A DNA stretch of 64,000 bases from positions 44,986 to 108,985 of the forward strand of contig NZ_PEBH01000011.1 in NCBI RefSeq assembly GCF_008698235.1, written 5' to 3'. Position 1 is the stretch's first letter. The number at the start of each line of letters is the position of its first letter. The position numbers were made by a program, and so were the translations under genes. The stretch is from Bifidobacterium rousetti. Its GTDB lineage: Bacteria > Actinomycetota > Actinomycetes > Actinomycetales > Bifidobacteriaceae. Positions 56,025 to 64,000 of this stretch are shown piece by piece. Below the pieces are notes generated by a model, which ran no database searches, had not been told where the DNA came from, and saw only the letters and a list, made by a program, of their open reading frames with translations.

Positions 56025-57209
56025 ATGCTCGGTTTGACCGTCAACGAGGAGACCATGCTCGGCAGGCTGATCGCGAAGAGGAAGGCCGAACAGGAGGAGG
56101 AACTGCGGCGTCGCGAGGAGGAGCGCGAGCGCGTTGCCAGCACCGGCACCGGCGCCGAAACGCAGCCCGATGCCGGCAACGCCGACGCGCCCGCGCACAT
56201 CCCCGCGGTGATCTCCCTGGGGCAGGTGTGGGTCGACATCATGATGGACGTGGACGCGCTGCCCGCGAGCGGCGGGTTCGCCGTCGCCGACGACGCGCAC
56301 CCGGCCATCGGCGGCAGCTACCGCGTCCTCGACGCGGCCAGCCGCATGGGGGTCCCGGCCGAGCACGCGGGCGTCATCGGCAACGGCGTGTGGGCGTCGA
56401 TGATCCGCAAGGCGTACGAGGAGGACAACATCGCGCACGTCGGGCCGAGCCGCCTCGACGCCGACTCCGGATTCCGCCTCGTGTTCCATGACGCCGACGG
56501 ACGCAAGACCTTCGTCGCGCACTACGGCGCCGAGGCGCAGGGCGACGAGCGCACGTTCGACGCCCTCGAGCCGGGTGCCGGCGACGTGGTGCACATCTCC
56601 GGCAACACGCTCCTCGACCACACGGCCGCCGGCATCGACGGGTTCATGGACCGCGCCGGCACCGATCCGAGGAAGCGCCCGTACCGGCTCGTCATCAACC
56701 CCACGAACACGCTGAAACTGGTCAACGACCACCTGCTCGAGGATCTGGTGCTGGCCCGGCCGATCTGGTCGTGCAACCGACAGGAGGCGACCACGCTGGC
56801 CGAACGACTCGGCATCGTCATCGACGAGGAGGAGACGCTCACCGTCGGCGGCGGCTTCGACAAGGCGATGAAGACGCTGTGCGAGGCGCTCGGCAACACG
56901 TTGCGCGCCCCGCTGGTCGTGCGCGCTGGATCGCGCGGCGCGTGGGTGCGCGAACCCGGCGGCGAGACGATCCACGTCGAGGGCTACCCCACCAAGGGCG
57001 TGCACACCCGCTCCGCAGGCTCCTGCCACACCGGCGCGATGTGCGCGATGCTCGCGAAGGGCTGGTCGCTCGCCGACGCGGTGAACATCGCCAACGCGGC
57101 CGCCTCGATCGCCATCCAGCGCTCCCGCGCCGGAGTGCCGGTCTGCCCGTCCGCCGACGAGGCGATCGCGCTCGCCGGAGTCGCGCCCGATTCGCAGTCC
57201 TCGTGCTGA
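56025..57209 (+). CDS. PfkB/ribokinase-fold protein, possibly inactive kinase
   Basis: A 394-residue ribokinase-fold protein. Its N-terminus has an unusual Glu/Arg-rich coiled coil (KAEQEEELRRREEERERV). The sugar-kinase part has SLGQVWVDIMMDVDALP, AIGGSYRVLDAASRMGV and ICSNRQEATTLAERLG-type sequence. At the place where active members read GAGD, this protein reads SAGS (residues 330-333), so the catalytic Asp appears to be Ser. That could make it a non-catalytic sugar sensor. The ATG at 56025 follows AAGGAGGACGACA. It is followed by a YTAGGCA element and the MFS gene. Confidence 0.7.
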   Translation: MLGLTVNEETMLGRLIAKRKAEQEEELRRREEERERVASTGTGAETQPDAGNADAPAHIPAVISLGQVWVDIMMDVDALPASGGFAVADDAHPAIGGSYRVLDAASRMGVPAEHAGVIGNGVWASMIRKAYEEDNIAHVGPSRLDADSGFRLVFHDADGRKTFVAHYGAEAQGDERTFDALEPGAGDVVHISGNTLLDHTAAGIDGFMDRAGTDPRKRPYRLVINPTNTLKLVNDHLLEDLVLARPIWSCNRQEATTLAERLGIVIDEEETLTVGGGFDKAMKTLCEALGNTLRAPLVVRAGSRGAWVREPGGETIHVEGYPTKGVHTRSAGSCHTGAMCAMLAKGWSLADAVNIANAAASIAIQRSRAGVPVCPSADEAIALAGVAPDSQSSC

Positions 57210-57218
57210 CGCACCCAT

Positions 57219-57349
57219 TTCCTAGGCACTTTTCTCACTTCCTAGGCAGGTGGGCGTGGAAAACACAAAAAGGAACCGTGATTTTCCGCGCCTTATCCGA
57301 TGGGCACGAGACGCGACCTGCCTAAGAAACGCAAAACCTGCCTAGGAAA
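57219..57349. repeat. YTAGGCA inverted-pair element, copy 3
   Basis: Left arm: TTCCTAGGCAC (57219-57229) and TTCCTAGGCAG (57239-57249), 20 bp apart. Right arm, inverted: TGCCTAAGAAA (57319-57329) and TGCCTAGGAAA (57339-57349), 20 bp apart. The full span of 131 bp equals that of copy 1. The interior includes GGCGTGGAAAA and TTTTCCGCGCC, which can pair. It lies between the PfkB-like and MFS genes. Confidence 0.9.
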
Positions 57350-57485
57350 TGACACCCACATACGCCTCGGTAGAAGTTCATCCTGCGTTCACCTATCCAC
57401 GGCCCGCACCGGCGTCCCGCATCCGTACGATTAAAGGTGGTCTGGACGTTCCGTCGAACGCCCACGGATTCGTCGAGGAGTGAAC

Positions 57486-59285
57486 ATGCCCGAAAGCACC
57501 ACCGCGGCCCTGCCCGCCTCCGCCAAGCTCACCGCGCGCGAGAAGAAGTGGATCGTCTATGACGTGGGCAACTCCGCGTTCGTGCTGCTGTCGACCGCCG
57601 TCATCCCGATCTACGCGAAGTCGCTGATGCCGGCCGACGGCAACATCGTGTCCGCGTGGGGCTACGCGCAGACGATCGCCTCGCTGGTGATCGCCCTGCT
57701 CATGCCACTGCTCGGCTCGATCGCCGACGTGCAGGGCATGAAGATCAAGTTCTTCCTCGGCTTCTTCGGCACCGGCGTGGTCATGTGCTGCGCGATGGCC
57801 CTGCCGCTGACGTGGCTGCCGTTCCTCATCGTCTACGTGCTGGCGACGATCGGTTTGAACGGCTCGCTCACGTTCTACGATTCGATGCTCATCGACACGA
57901 CGTCGAACGAACGCATGGACAAGGTCTCCTCGCACGGCTACGGCTGGGGCTACGTCGGCTCGACCATCCCGTTCATCGCCTGCATCGCCCTGATCTTCGG
58001 CGGCCCGGCGATCCTCGGCTGGTCGACGGCCGCGTGCACGCGCGCCGCGTTCGTCATCACCGCCATCTGGTGGGTCGCGTTCACGATCCCGCTCCTCACC
58101 AGCTACACGCAGGTCCACTACCGTGCGACGCGCGACCACGCCGCCGAGGCGGTGCGCGGCACGTTCACCGAGCTCGCCGGCACGTTGCGCAAGCTCGTCA
58201 AGAACAAGCCGCTGTGGATGTTCATGGTCGCGTTCTTCTTCTACATCGACGCGGTCAACACCGTGATCTCGATGAGCACGTCGTACGGCACGCAGCTCGG
58301 CATCGACTCGACCCAGCTGGTCGTCGCGCTGCTGGTCACACAGTTCGTCGCGTTCCCGTGCGCGATCCTCTACGGGCGGCTGGCCGGCCGCTTCGGCTGC
58401 AAGCCGATGATCATGGTCGCGGTCGCCGCGTACATGGGCATCGTGTTCTTCGCGACGTTCTTCCTTAAGTCGGCCGTCGAATTCTGGATCCTCGCGATCC
58501 TAGTCGGCATGTTCCAAGGCGGCATCCAAGCCCTGTCGCGCTCCTACTACGGCAAGATCATCCCCAAGGAGCACGCCAACGAGTACTACGGTCTGTATGA
58601 CATCTTCGGCAAGACGGCTTCGATCCTCGGCACGTTCCTCGTCGCCACGACCACGACCCTGACCGGCAACGCCTCCCTCGGCGTCCTGTCCATCGCGATC
58701 CTCCTCGTCGTCGCCCTCGTCTTCCTGACGTTGCAGAAGGACCCGACGCGCACGGCCGCGGCCCGGACCGCGTGGAACCTGTTGCGGACGATCGCGCGGC
58801 ACTGGAAAGCGCTGGCGGTCGTCGTCGCGCTCGCCGTCATCGCGTATTTCTGGATCTGGCTGCCGTACAGGCCGCTCGACACCAGTCATACGCGATACGT
58901 CATCGCCACGGACGGCTCCAAGTTCACGCACGCGCAGCTCGACGACGCGATAGACGTCATGCTCGAGCACAAGCAGTCGCTGCGCGGCTGTTCGATCGAC
59001 AGTGTCACCTACGACGAGACCAGCTCGGACGACATGCTGCGCTCGGAGGTGCGGATGGTCGAAGGCTCGGGCGCGGACAGCGGCTCCTCCGTCTACAGCG
59101 CCATCAGGAAGTACGGCATCGACCATGTCGCCGTGCTCACCACCGACTTCACCTGCGCGCACCAGAGCGCCTACGGCTACGGGTTCAACCGGGGCACGAC
59201 GACCGGCTGGCACGACTACTACGCCTACGCGCCCGGCTCGCCCGACGCCGAGCACGGCTGGGTGTACATCGACAGCGGCAGCTGA
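57486..59285 (+). CDS. MFS transporter with extra C-terminal domain
   Basis: Major facilitator of the Atg22/UMF1-like group, substrate unknown. The 599-residue product has twelve or so hydrophobic segments up to about residue 430, with MFS-like GWSTAACTRAAF and QALSRSYYGKIIPKEHANEY near the sixth-to-tenth helices. It then has an extra hydrophobic segment (about 441-459) and a 139-residue C-terminal domain (461-599) that starts RYVIATDGSKFTHAQLDDA and contains CSIDSV and DFTCAHQ, not known to me. The ATG at 57486 follows GAGGAG. It is convergent with the pRiA4b ORF-3 gene. Confidence 0.82.
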   Translation: MPESTTAALPASAKLTAREKKWIVYDVGNSAFVLLSTAVIPIYAKSLMPADGNIVSAWGYAQTIASLVIALLMPLLGSIADVQGMKIKFFLGFFGTGVVMCCAMALPLTWLPFLIVYVLATIGLNGSLTFYDSMLIDTTSNERMDKVSSHGYGWGYVGSTIPFIACIALIFGGPAILGWSTAACTRAAFVITAIWWVAFTIPLLTSYTQVHYRATRDHAAEAVRGTFTELAGTLRKLVKNKPLWMFMVAFFFYIDAVNTVISMSTSYGTQLGIDSTQLVVALLVTQFVAFPCAILYGRLAGRFGCKPMIMVAVAAYMGIVFFATFFLKSAVEFWILAILVGMFQGGIQALSRSYYGKIIPKEHANEYYGLYDIFGKTASILGTFLVATTTTLTGNASLGVLSIAILLVVALVFLTLQKDPTRTAAARTAWNLLRTIARHWKALAVVVALAVIAYFWIWLPYRPLDTSHTRYVIATDGSKFTHAQLDDAIDVMLEHKQSLRGCSIDSVTYDETSSDDMLRSEVRMVEGSGADSGSSVYSAIRKYGIDHVAVLTTDFTCAHQSAYGYGFNRGTTTGWHDYYAYAPGSPDAEHGWVYIDSGS

Positions 59286-59299
59286 CCGTCATCATGGCA

Positions 59300-60475
59300 T
59301 CACAGTGAATCGATCCCTTTCTTCCACTCGACCATGAACTTGTGATCGGGGTGGTTCGGGTCGGTATACGCCTTGAGGAACTCGGCGAACCCCCATGGTC
59401 CTCCGACGTCTTCAGGAGGTGCGTCACCCTCACTCCCACAAACCGTGGGATGTTCGATCCCGCTCGTTGTGTTGGTCTTGACAAGCTTGATCTCGTGTTC
59501 CCAGTTGTCGCCGTAATCGTACGTGTACAGCGCGGTGCGGCTGCGCGGGAACACTTCATCAAGACGCACGGTGTCCGCGTCGGCGGGCGTACGCCGGCTC
59601 CAGTAGTCGTCGAACGAATTCTCGTTCGACGAGGACTCCAACTGGTATTTCACACCGCGACTGTTCAGCTGGATGTTCCATAGGTGGTAGTCCTTCCAGT
59701 CGAACGCATGCTGGATGGCCATGTGCAGGTCGGTGAAGGACGATCCGGCTGGCATCTCAATTTCACGCCAACATACCAATGGCTTGCCGTCAGGTGACGT
59801 CGCATCGTGTAGACGCAAGGTCACACGCAACAGAAATGAGCGCGGATCATCGACGCCTACGTACTTCGTGTCAATATGTTCTACGATATGATCCATCGGT
59901 GTTGAATCACCGTAGCTGGCGTATCCGCGGAACGGATCAAAGCCCGAATGATCCGCATGGGATTCGTCACCATCGTCTTCCAGCAATGTCACCAATCCGT
60001 GCGGACCGAAGACGTGTTCGAGATCGTTCCGTTCATCAGAGGGATCGAGGTCGGGACGACCTGCCGCGCGTGCCATCAGCGACATCACCACCATCTGCGC
60101 TTCCTGCTCGGTAAGGGTGTCGACATCCTCCATCATCTGCGCAAACATGTCATGATGCCCATGACCCACACCGTTCGCAGCGCCACCACCGGTCATGTTC
60201 CGATACCGATCGACCAATGCCTCGGCGAGATCGATCCCCCGCTCCGTCAGATAGACGGACTTGTTGCCTTTGCGCCCCTCCACCAGCTGTTCGTCACGTA
60301 GCGCATCCACGGCGCCCCAGCTGTAGCTGACCCACGAGCGCAGCAAGGGTTTTGCACCCTCGGTCTTGGAATTCTCATCCCATGACGTCAGCCACAACAG
60401 CATCAGGGTGAGATCCTTGATCATCCCGTCACGCCATGCATCCGATTCGACAGATGTCTCGCTTGAATTGTCCAT
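59300..60475 (-). CDS. plasmid pRiA4b ORF-3 family protein with N-terminal winged-helix-like domain
   Basis: A 391-residue protein, function unknown. The C-terminal half matches the pRiA4b ORF-3 family with LHMAIQHAFDWKDYHLW, LDEVFPRSRTALYTYDYGDN and WEHEIKLVKTN. The N-terminal third (ALRDEQLVEGRKGNKSVYLT) resembles the DUF6429 winged-helix-like domain. Base use is clearly less GC-rich than the neighbours, which suggests acquisition. The ATG at 60475 follows AAGGGAGAAACGA. It lies convergent with the MFS gene, next to a 238-bp gap with a possible broken reading frame. Confidence 0.8.
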   Translation of the reverse strand: MDNSSETSVESDAWRDGMIKDLTLMLLWLTSWDENSKTEGAKPLLRSWVSYSWGAVDALRDEQLVEGRKGNKSVYLTERGIDLAEALVDRYRNMTGGGAANGVGHGHHDMFAQMMEDVDTLTEQEAQMVVMSLMARAAGRPDLDPSDERNDLEHVFGPHGLVTLLEDDGDESHADHSGFDPFRGYASYGDSTPMDHIVEHIDTKYVGVDDPRSFLLRVTLRLHDATSPDGKPLVCWREIEMPAGSSFTDLHMAIQHAFDWKDYHLWNIQLNSRGVKYQLESSSNENSFDDYWSRRTPADADTVRLDEVFPRSRTALYTYDYGDNWEHEIKLVKTNTTSGIEHPTVCGSEGDAPPEDVGGPWGFAEFLKAYTDPNHPDHKFMVEWKKGIDSL

Positions 60476-60713
60476 TCGTTTCTCCCTTGAAATCGCATCG
60501 CCGATATGCACCACTGTATAAGGTCTTGATGAGCCAGCCGTGACGACCGTGTTTATAGACGTATTCGGTCAGCTGCAGTAGCCACCGCTCTCGAGCGCAA
60601 GCAGATGTACCAATCTGCCGGGGACGTCCCCTGCATCGAACTCCGACCGGCATACACGCTCACGAATGAACACCTTGACACGCATCGCATGCTTCATACT
60701 CTCATCTTGACTC
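60476..60713. other. possible broken small gene
   Basis: This 238-bp gap on the minus strand has fragments of a plausible product in two frames: KHAMRVKVFIRER near 60700-60660 and, in another frame, LLQLTEYVYKHGRHGWLIKT around 60585-60525. They read like a single small protein interrupted by a frameshift. No family is recognised, so this is only a suggestion. The base composition is mixed. Confidence 0.3.
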
Positions 60714-61346
60714 TCACTGCCCAAGCAGCAGCGGGCGCAGCGTCGCTTCGTCGACGAAGCGGATGCCGGTCAAGCCCGGTACTGCGGCCGATGCGGCGTC
60801 GGCGTTGCGCTGCTTGTCATCGACGAACGCGGTGTGCGCCGGGTCGACACCGAACCGCGCGACCGCGCGCCGGTAGATCTCCGCATCGGGCTTATGGATT
60901 TTCTCGGCGCTGGATACGACCACGTCGCGCAGGATGTTCAGCGAGGGGAACAGCTCGCGCGCCGCGTCGACGTATTTCACGGTGAAGTTGGTCAGCCCCC
61001 AACACCGCACGCCGGCCGCGTCCAGATCGCGCAGCAGCGTCTCCATGCCGGGGATCATGCCGACGAGCGCACGTCGCTGGCGCCGGAAATACGTGGCGTA
61101 CGCCTCCAGCTGGCGTGCCTTGCCGCCTGATTCCTCCCCGATGCCATGCCGCGCCGCGTATTCGGCGAGGACCTGCTCCTCGCTCCAGCCCAGATCGGAC
61201 AGGATGTCGTAATGCCAGAAGCCGAACGGGTCGCGCCGGTCGAAGAGCGCGTCGAGCACGTCGTCCGGGAACAGACCCTCGACGGCGCGTCGCGGCCTCC
61301 AGTCGACCAGCACGTCACAGAAATCGAAGATGATGTCGGTGTACAT
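60714..61346 (-). CDS. HAD family hydrolase
   Basis: A 210-residue haloacid dehalogenase-fold phosphatase of unknown substrate. Motif I is IIFDFCDVLVDW (Asp8 region), motif II CWGLTNFTV, motif III with KIHKPDAEIYRRAV, and motif IV AFVDDKQRNADAA. The YihX-like cap lies between motifs I and II. TAAGCT (61359-61354) ends 7 nt before the ATG at 61346, so it is probably leaderless. It lies 10 bp behind the aminotransferase stop on the same strand, so they may be co-transcribed. Confidence 0.87.
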   Translation of the reverse strand: MYTDIIFDFCDVLVDWRPRRAVEGLFPDDVLDALFDRRDPFGFWHYDILSDLGWSEEQVLAEYAARHGIGEESGGKARQLEAYATYFRRQRRALVGMIPGMETLLRDLDAAGVRCWGLTNFTVKYVDAARELFPSLNILRDVVVSSAEKIHKPDAEIYRRAVARFGVDPAHTAFVDDKQRNADAASAAVPGLTGIRFVDEATLRPLLLGQ

Positions 61347-61356
61347 GCCTGACAGC

Positions 61357-62616
61357 TTACCGCCCGTCCGCGCGCAAAGCCTCATACATGCGATCGAAGC
61401 ACTCCTTGAGCAGCGGGTAGGGCATCGCGAAGTTCATGCGGACGCATCCGGCGCCGCACTCGCCGCATTCTCGTCCGTCCGTCAGGGCGACTCCGGCCTT
61501 CTCGAGGAAGTATCCGGCAGGATCGTCCAGTCCGAGCGGCGAGAAGTCGAGCCACGCGATGTACGTGCCCTGCGGCGGGATGTAGCGCACGCGCGAGAAC
61601 CGTGTGCGCATCTCGTCGTTGACCAGCGCGATGTTGCGTTCGATGTAGGTCATCACGCCGTCGAACCACACGCCGCCGCCGTCGTAGGCCGCGGTGGTGG
61701 CGATCGCGCCGATGGTCGCGGTCTGGTGCTCGGACCATTCCGCGTTACGCATCCACATGTCGAGGTCGTCGGGGTTGGTGAGGATCACCTGCGCGCACTT
61801 GGTGCCGGGGATGTTGAAGGATTTTGAGGCGGACGTGGACGTGAACGCCTGCATCGCGGTCCGCTCGTTGATCGAGGCGAACGGCACATGCCTGTGACCG
61901 CGGTAGACGAACGGCGCGTGGATCTCGTCGGAGAAGATGCGCACGTCGTACTTCGCCGCGAGATCGGAGATGCGCAGCATCTCCTCGCGCGTGAGCACCT
62001 TGCCGATCGGATTGTGGGGATTGCACAGCGTGAACGCGTGGCAGCCAGACGCGAACGCGCGCTCGATCGCGTCGAAGTCGAACAGCCACTCCGCGCCGGA
62101 GTCGCCAGCCTCGCCGGAGTCGCCGGACGACGCACGCAGCATCGGGATCTCGATCACGTCGACGCCATACAGGCGCGGCACACTCAGGAACGGCATGTAC
62201 GCGGGCGTCGGCACGACGATCGAGTTGCCGGCGCGCACGATCTCGCGCAGGAACACCTCGAGCGCCTCGAGCACGTCCGGCACCGGCCGGATCACCGCGG
62301 GATTCACGTTCCAGTCGTAGCGCAGCTGCCAGGCGGCGCAGGAGCGTGCGACCTCGCGCTTCCACGGGTCGGGGATGTAGCCGAGCGCGCCGCGTGCGGT
62401 CGCCTTCTCGATGGCCTTGGCGACGCACGGAGCCAGACCGTAGTCCATCTCCGCGATGAACGCCCCGATGCATCCGGGGTGACGGGTCCACTTGTCCGAT
62501 CCGACGCGCTCGAGTTCCTCGATGCTTTCGGCGTCGATGCGCGCGGCGTCGAAACCGCCGTCGGATTCCGCCGTCTCGTTCGTCACACGGTCGATGATGC
62601 TGCTCTTCGTATCCAT
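61357..62616 (-). CDS. PLP-dependent aminotransferase, MalY/PatB type
   Basis: A fold-type I PLP enzyme with likely cystathionine beta-lyase or related C-S lyase activity, as in MalY/PatB. The 419-residue product has FIAEMDYGLAPCV, the substrate segment VVPTPAYMPFLSVPRLYG, FTLCNPHNPIGKVL, FSDEIHAPFVYRG, and the PLP lysine in SASKSFNIPGTK. AACAAT (62629-62624) ends 7 nt before the ATG at 62616, so it is probably leaderless. It precedes the HAD gene and is on the same strand as the LysR gene. Confidence 0.9.
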   Translation of the reverse strand: MDTKSSIIDRVTNETAESDGGFDAARIDAESIEELERVGSDKWTRHPGCIGAFIAEMDYGLAPCVAKAIEKATARGALGYIPDPWKREVARSCAAWQLRYDWNVNPAVIRPVPDVLEALEVFLREIVRAGNSIVVPTPAYMPFLSVPRLYGVDVIEIPMLRASSGDSGEAGDSGAEWLFDFDAIERAFASGCHAFTLCNPHNPIGKVLTREEMLRISDLAAKYDVRIFSDEIHAPFVYRGHRHVPFASINERTAMQAFTSTSASKSFNIPGTKCAQVILTNPDDLDMWMRNAEWSEHQTATIGAIATTAAYDGGGVWFDGVMTYIERNIALVNDEMRTRFSRVRYIPPQGTYIAWLDFSPLGLDDPAGYFLEKAGVALTDGRECGECGAGCVRMNFAMPYPLLKECFDRMYEALRADGR

Positions 62617-62704
62617 GACGCCCATTGTTCCCGGCGCATGGCGACCCCTCAACGCCCGGGCACCCCGGAATCATAATGGCGTTGGCAATGTTGCTTATCG
62701 GCTG

Positions 62705-63646
62705 TCAGCGTCCTTCCGAACCTGTCAGATACCGCAACGCGGTGCGCTTCAACTCCGCGATAAGCGGTTCCAGCGCCGGACGACCGTCGCCTGCGCGCGT
62801 GACGACGCCGATCTCGCGGGACGCGTAGTCGTCCGCGATCGGGCAGGCGACCAGATCGCCGCCGAGATTGATATGCGTATCGAGCGCCGGCACGAGCGAG
62901 ACGCCCATGCCGACCTCCACGAGGTTCTGCGTCGCCCAGTAATCGTCCGTGGAATGGCGGATGTCCGGCGTGAAGCCGGCGCGGGCGGCGAGTTTGACGA
63001 GGTTCGCCCGGCAGGTCGCGCATCCGGCTATCCACGGTTCGTCCTTGGCCGCGGACAGCGGGATGGGAGCGTTCCCCGACTCGTACGTGCGCGCGATGTC
63101 GCTGGATCGGCGCACGAGCAGTCGCAGCGGATCGTCGCCGAGCGTCTGGAACACAAGATCGTCGCCGATGGGCAGGAAGCCGGGGATGCTGCTGTAGCGG
63201 AACACGACGGCCGCGTCGGCCTTGCCCTGCGAGATCAGGGCGATCGCCTCGGGCGGCTCCATCTGCGTCAGGCTCAGTTCGATGTCGGTGAACATGCCAA
63301 GTTTGACGACCGCACGGGCCGCGATCGTCGAGCAGATCGACGGCGGCGCGACCAGCGTCAGATGCGCGAACCGGCGTTCGCGATAGTCCTTGAGTTCGCG
63401 TGACGCCCGTTCCAGTCGGTCCGCGATGGCCTCTCCGTGACGTGCGAGCATCACGCCCGTGGCCGTCAGCGCGACGCCATGTGACGTGCGATCGACCAGC
63501 GTGGTGCCGCATTGCGATTCCAGTTTTCTGATCTGCTGGCTGATGGCCGGCTGCGACCATCCGGTCGCCTTGGCCGTGGCGGAGAACGAACCGTACTGTT
63601 CGATGCGCCACAAGGTGACCAGCGACTGCGGATTGAGGTCGGCCAT
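62705..63646 (-). CDS. LysR family transcriptional regulator
   Basis: A 313-residue LysR-type regulator. The N-terminal winged helix reads SFSATAKATGWSQPAISQQI and KLESQCGTTLVDRTSHG, followed by a substrate-binding domain with FAHLTLVAPPSI, PEAIALISQGKADAAVV and VGMGVSLVPALD. The ATG at 63646 follows AAGGAG. It is upstream of the aminotransferase on the same strand, 89 bp apart, so it may control it, although LysR targets are usually divergent. The cofactor is not predictable. Confidence 0.88.
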   Translation of the reverse strand: MADLNPQSLVTLWRIEQYGSFSATAKATGWSQPAISQQIRKLESQCGTTLVDRTSHGVALTATGVMLARHGEAIADRLERASRELKDYRERRFAHLTLVAPPSICSTIAARAVVKLGMFTDIELSLTQMEPPEAIALISQGKADAAVVFRYSSIPGFLPIGDDLVFQTLGDDPLRLLVRRSSDIARTYESGNAPIPLSAAKDEPWIAGCATCRANLVKLAARAGFTPDIRHSTDDYWATQNLVEVGMGVSLVPALDTHINLGGDLVACPIADDYASREIGVVTRAGDGRPALEPLIAELKRTALRYLTGSEGR

Positions 63647-63725
63647 GCCTAAAACTCCTTGTCCGCCCGATAAGGATCAGGCTGCGGATGCTGCCATTGC
63701 CTGTCAGCGTACGTTCTTGCGGAGG

Positions 63726-63849
63726 TTTTCGACCGGTTTCCGGTCAACCGTACGGATACCGATCGTAGGAGTACGGTTGTCCGGGTGTTTTCGACCGGTT
63801 TCCGGCCAACCGTACGGATACCGATCGTAGGAGTACGGTTGTCCGGAAG
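63726..63849. repeat. two tandem 62-bp units
   Basis: Unit 1 is 63726-63787 and unit 2 is 63788-63849; they differ at only a few positions. Each has GACCGG-TTT-CCGGYC and the larger inverted pair CAACCGTAC/GTACGGTTG, so both can fold into hairpins. They lie downstream of the rRNA operon on the minus strand. Confidence 0.92.
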
Positions 63850-63921
63850 TTTCTTAGGAGTGTCCGGGGGAACGTACTCCCGCCCGTTCCGGGTCGGGTT
63901 CGCCCGGAGCCGGGAAAACAG

Positions 63922-63957
63922 GAATCCCCGGGGACTGTGTTGTCCTGCCGGGGATTC
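63922..63957 (-). terminator. rRNA operon terminator
   Basis: GAATCCCCGG (63922-63931) pairs with CCGGGGATTC (63948-63957). On the minus strand the stem is followed by CTGTTTTCCC. It lies just behind the 5S rRNA end and presumably terminates the rRNA operon. Confidence 0.85.
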
Positions 63958-63965
63958 GGTTACGT

Positions 63966-64000
63966 GTGTAGCGGCGACGTGCTACTCTCCCACATCCTCT
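63966..64000 (-). rRNA. rrf: 5S rRNA, 3' end (5' part beyond window)
   Basis: The last 35 bases read on the minus strand contain GATGTGGGAGAGTAGCACG followed by TCGCCGC, the conserved 3' part of bacterial 5S rRNA. The 5' part lies beyond the right edge. A terminator follows about 10 bp downstream. The rRNA operon is therefore transcribed leftward into this window. Confidence 0.82.

Larger units (their letters stand above)
63647..63965. other. intergenic region between LysR and 5S rRNA
   Basis: A 319-bp gap with no gene. It contains the two 62-bp tandem units (63726-63849), a GC-rich stretch (63870-63915) with GGAACG/CGTTCC pairing, and the rRNA terminator at 63922-63957. Confidence 0.7.

Overview
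The window is a stretch of high-GC actinobacterial chromosome that fits Bifidobacterium best. Supporting signs are an L-arabinose cluster with a LacI regulator, the coaD / SepIVA-like / DUF177 / rpmF / rnc order, a DUF3039 zinc-ribbon protein, a dppD-dppF type fused ATPase, and many genes whose start codon sits directly behind a TANNNT hexamer, as in leaderless actinobacterial transcripts. The species cannot be named from the sequence alone.

Layout. 1-3.7 kb: araD (cut by the left edge), an FGGY kinase (araB) and a LacI regulator, with matching operator-like sites upstream of araB and of the regulator. 3.8-6 kb: rnhB, lepB, rplS. 6.4-16.8 kb: a hypothetical protein, an RlmI-type methyltransferase, a DUF1893 protein, an ECF S component, a DUF362 protein, pgi, tRNA-Thr(CGT), tRNA-Leu(TAG), an AEC transporter, rdgB, rph and a Pr6Pr membrane protein. 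16.9-28 kb: pncB, a lipoprotein, a MerR/aldo-keto reductase pair, DUF3039, coaD, a SepIVA-like protein, DUF177, rpmF, rnc and ilvB-ilvN. 28-35.3 kb is the accessory part: a P-loop kinase divergent from a ROK regulator, a FitAB/VapBC-type toxin-antitoxin pair, a 786-residue membrane protein with a RyR-like C-terminus, and an AAA ATPase. This part is visibly AT-richer in places and is bracketed by related repeats. 35.3-64 kb: an ABC-F protein, a GATase, cysS, a CDF transporter, ffh, an EEP-family protein, rpsP-khpA-rimM, a decayed oligopeptide ABC operon, a nucleoside hydrolase, trmD, a nitroreductase, rsmD-recG, rpmB, a PfkB-like kinase, an MFS transporter with an extra domain, a pRiA4b ORF-3 protein, a HAD hydrolase, a MalY-type aminotransferase, a LysR regulator and the 3' end of a 5S rRNA gene.

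How the genes work together. Arabinose catabolism feeds D-xylulose-5-phosphate into central metabolism, where pgi also acts. The ribosome and RNA group (rplS, rpsP, rimM, khpA, trmD, rsmD, rpmB, rpmF, rnc, rph, rnhB, ffh, cysS) is housekeeping and lies in conserved order. ilvB-ilvN supplies branched-chain amino acid precursors.

The most unusual content is intergenic. Three dispersed elements each carry two 20-bp-spaced copies of a YTAGGCA motif facing two inverted copies. Two long hairpins share a 29-nt loop but have different self-complementary 29-bp arms. One element has four direct and three inverted 19-bp units, and one half-family of it flanks the toxin-antitoxin/RyR island. A CCCCTC/GAGGGG double-hairpin family is scattered over at least seven loci. 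The RyR-like membrane protein and its neighbours are the best candidate for an undescribed system.
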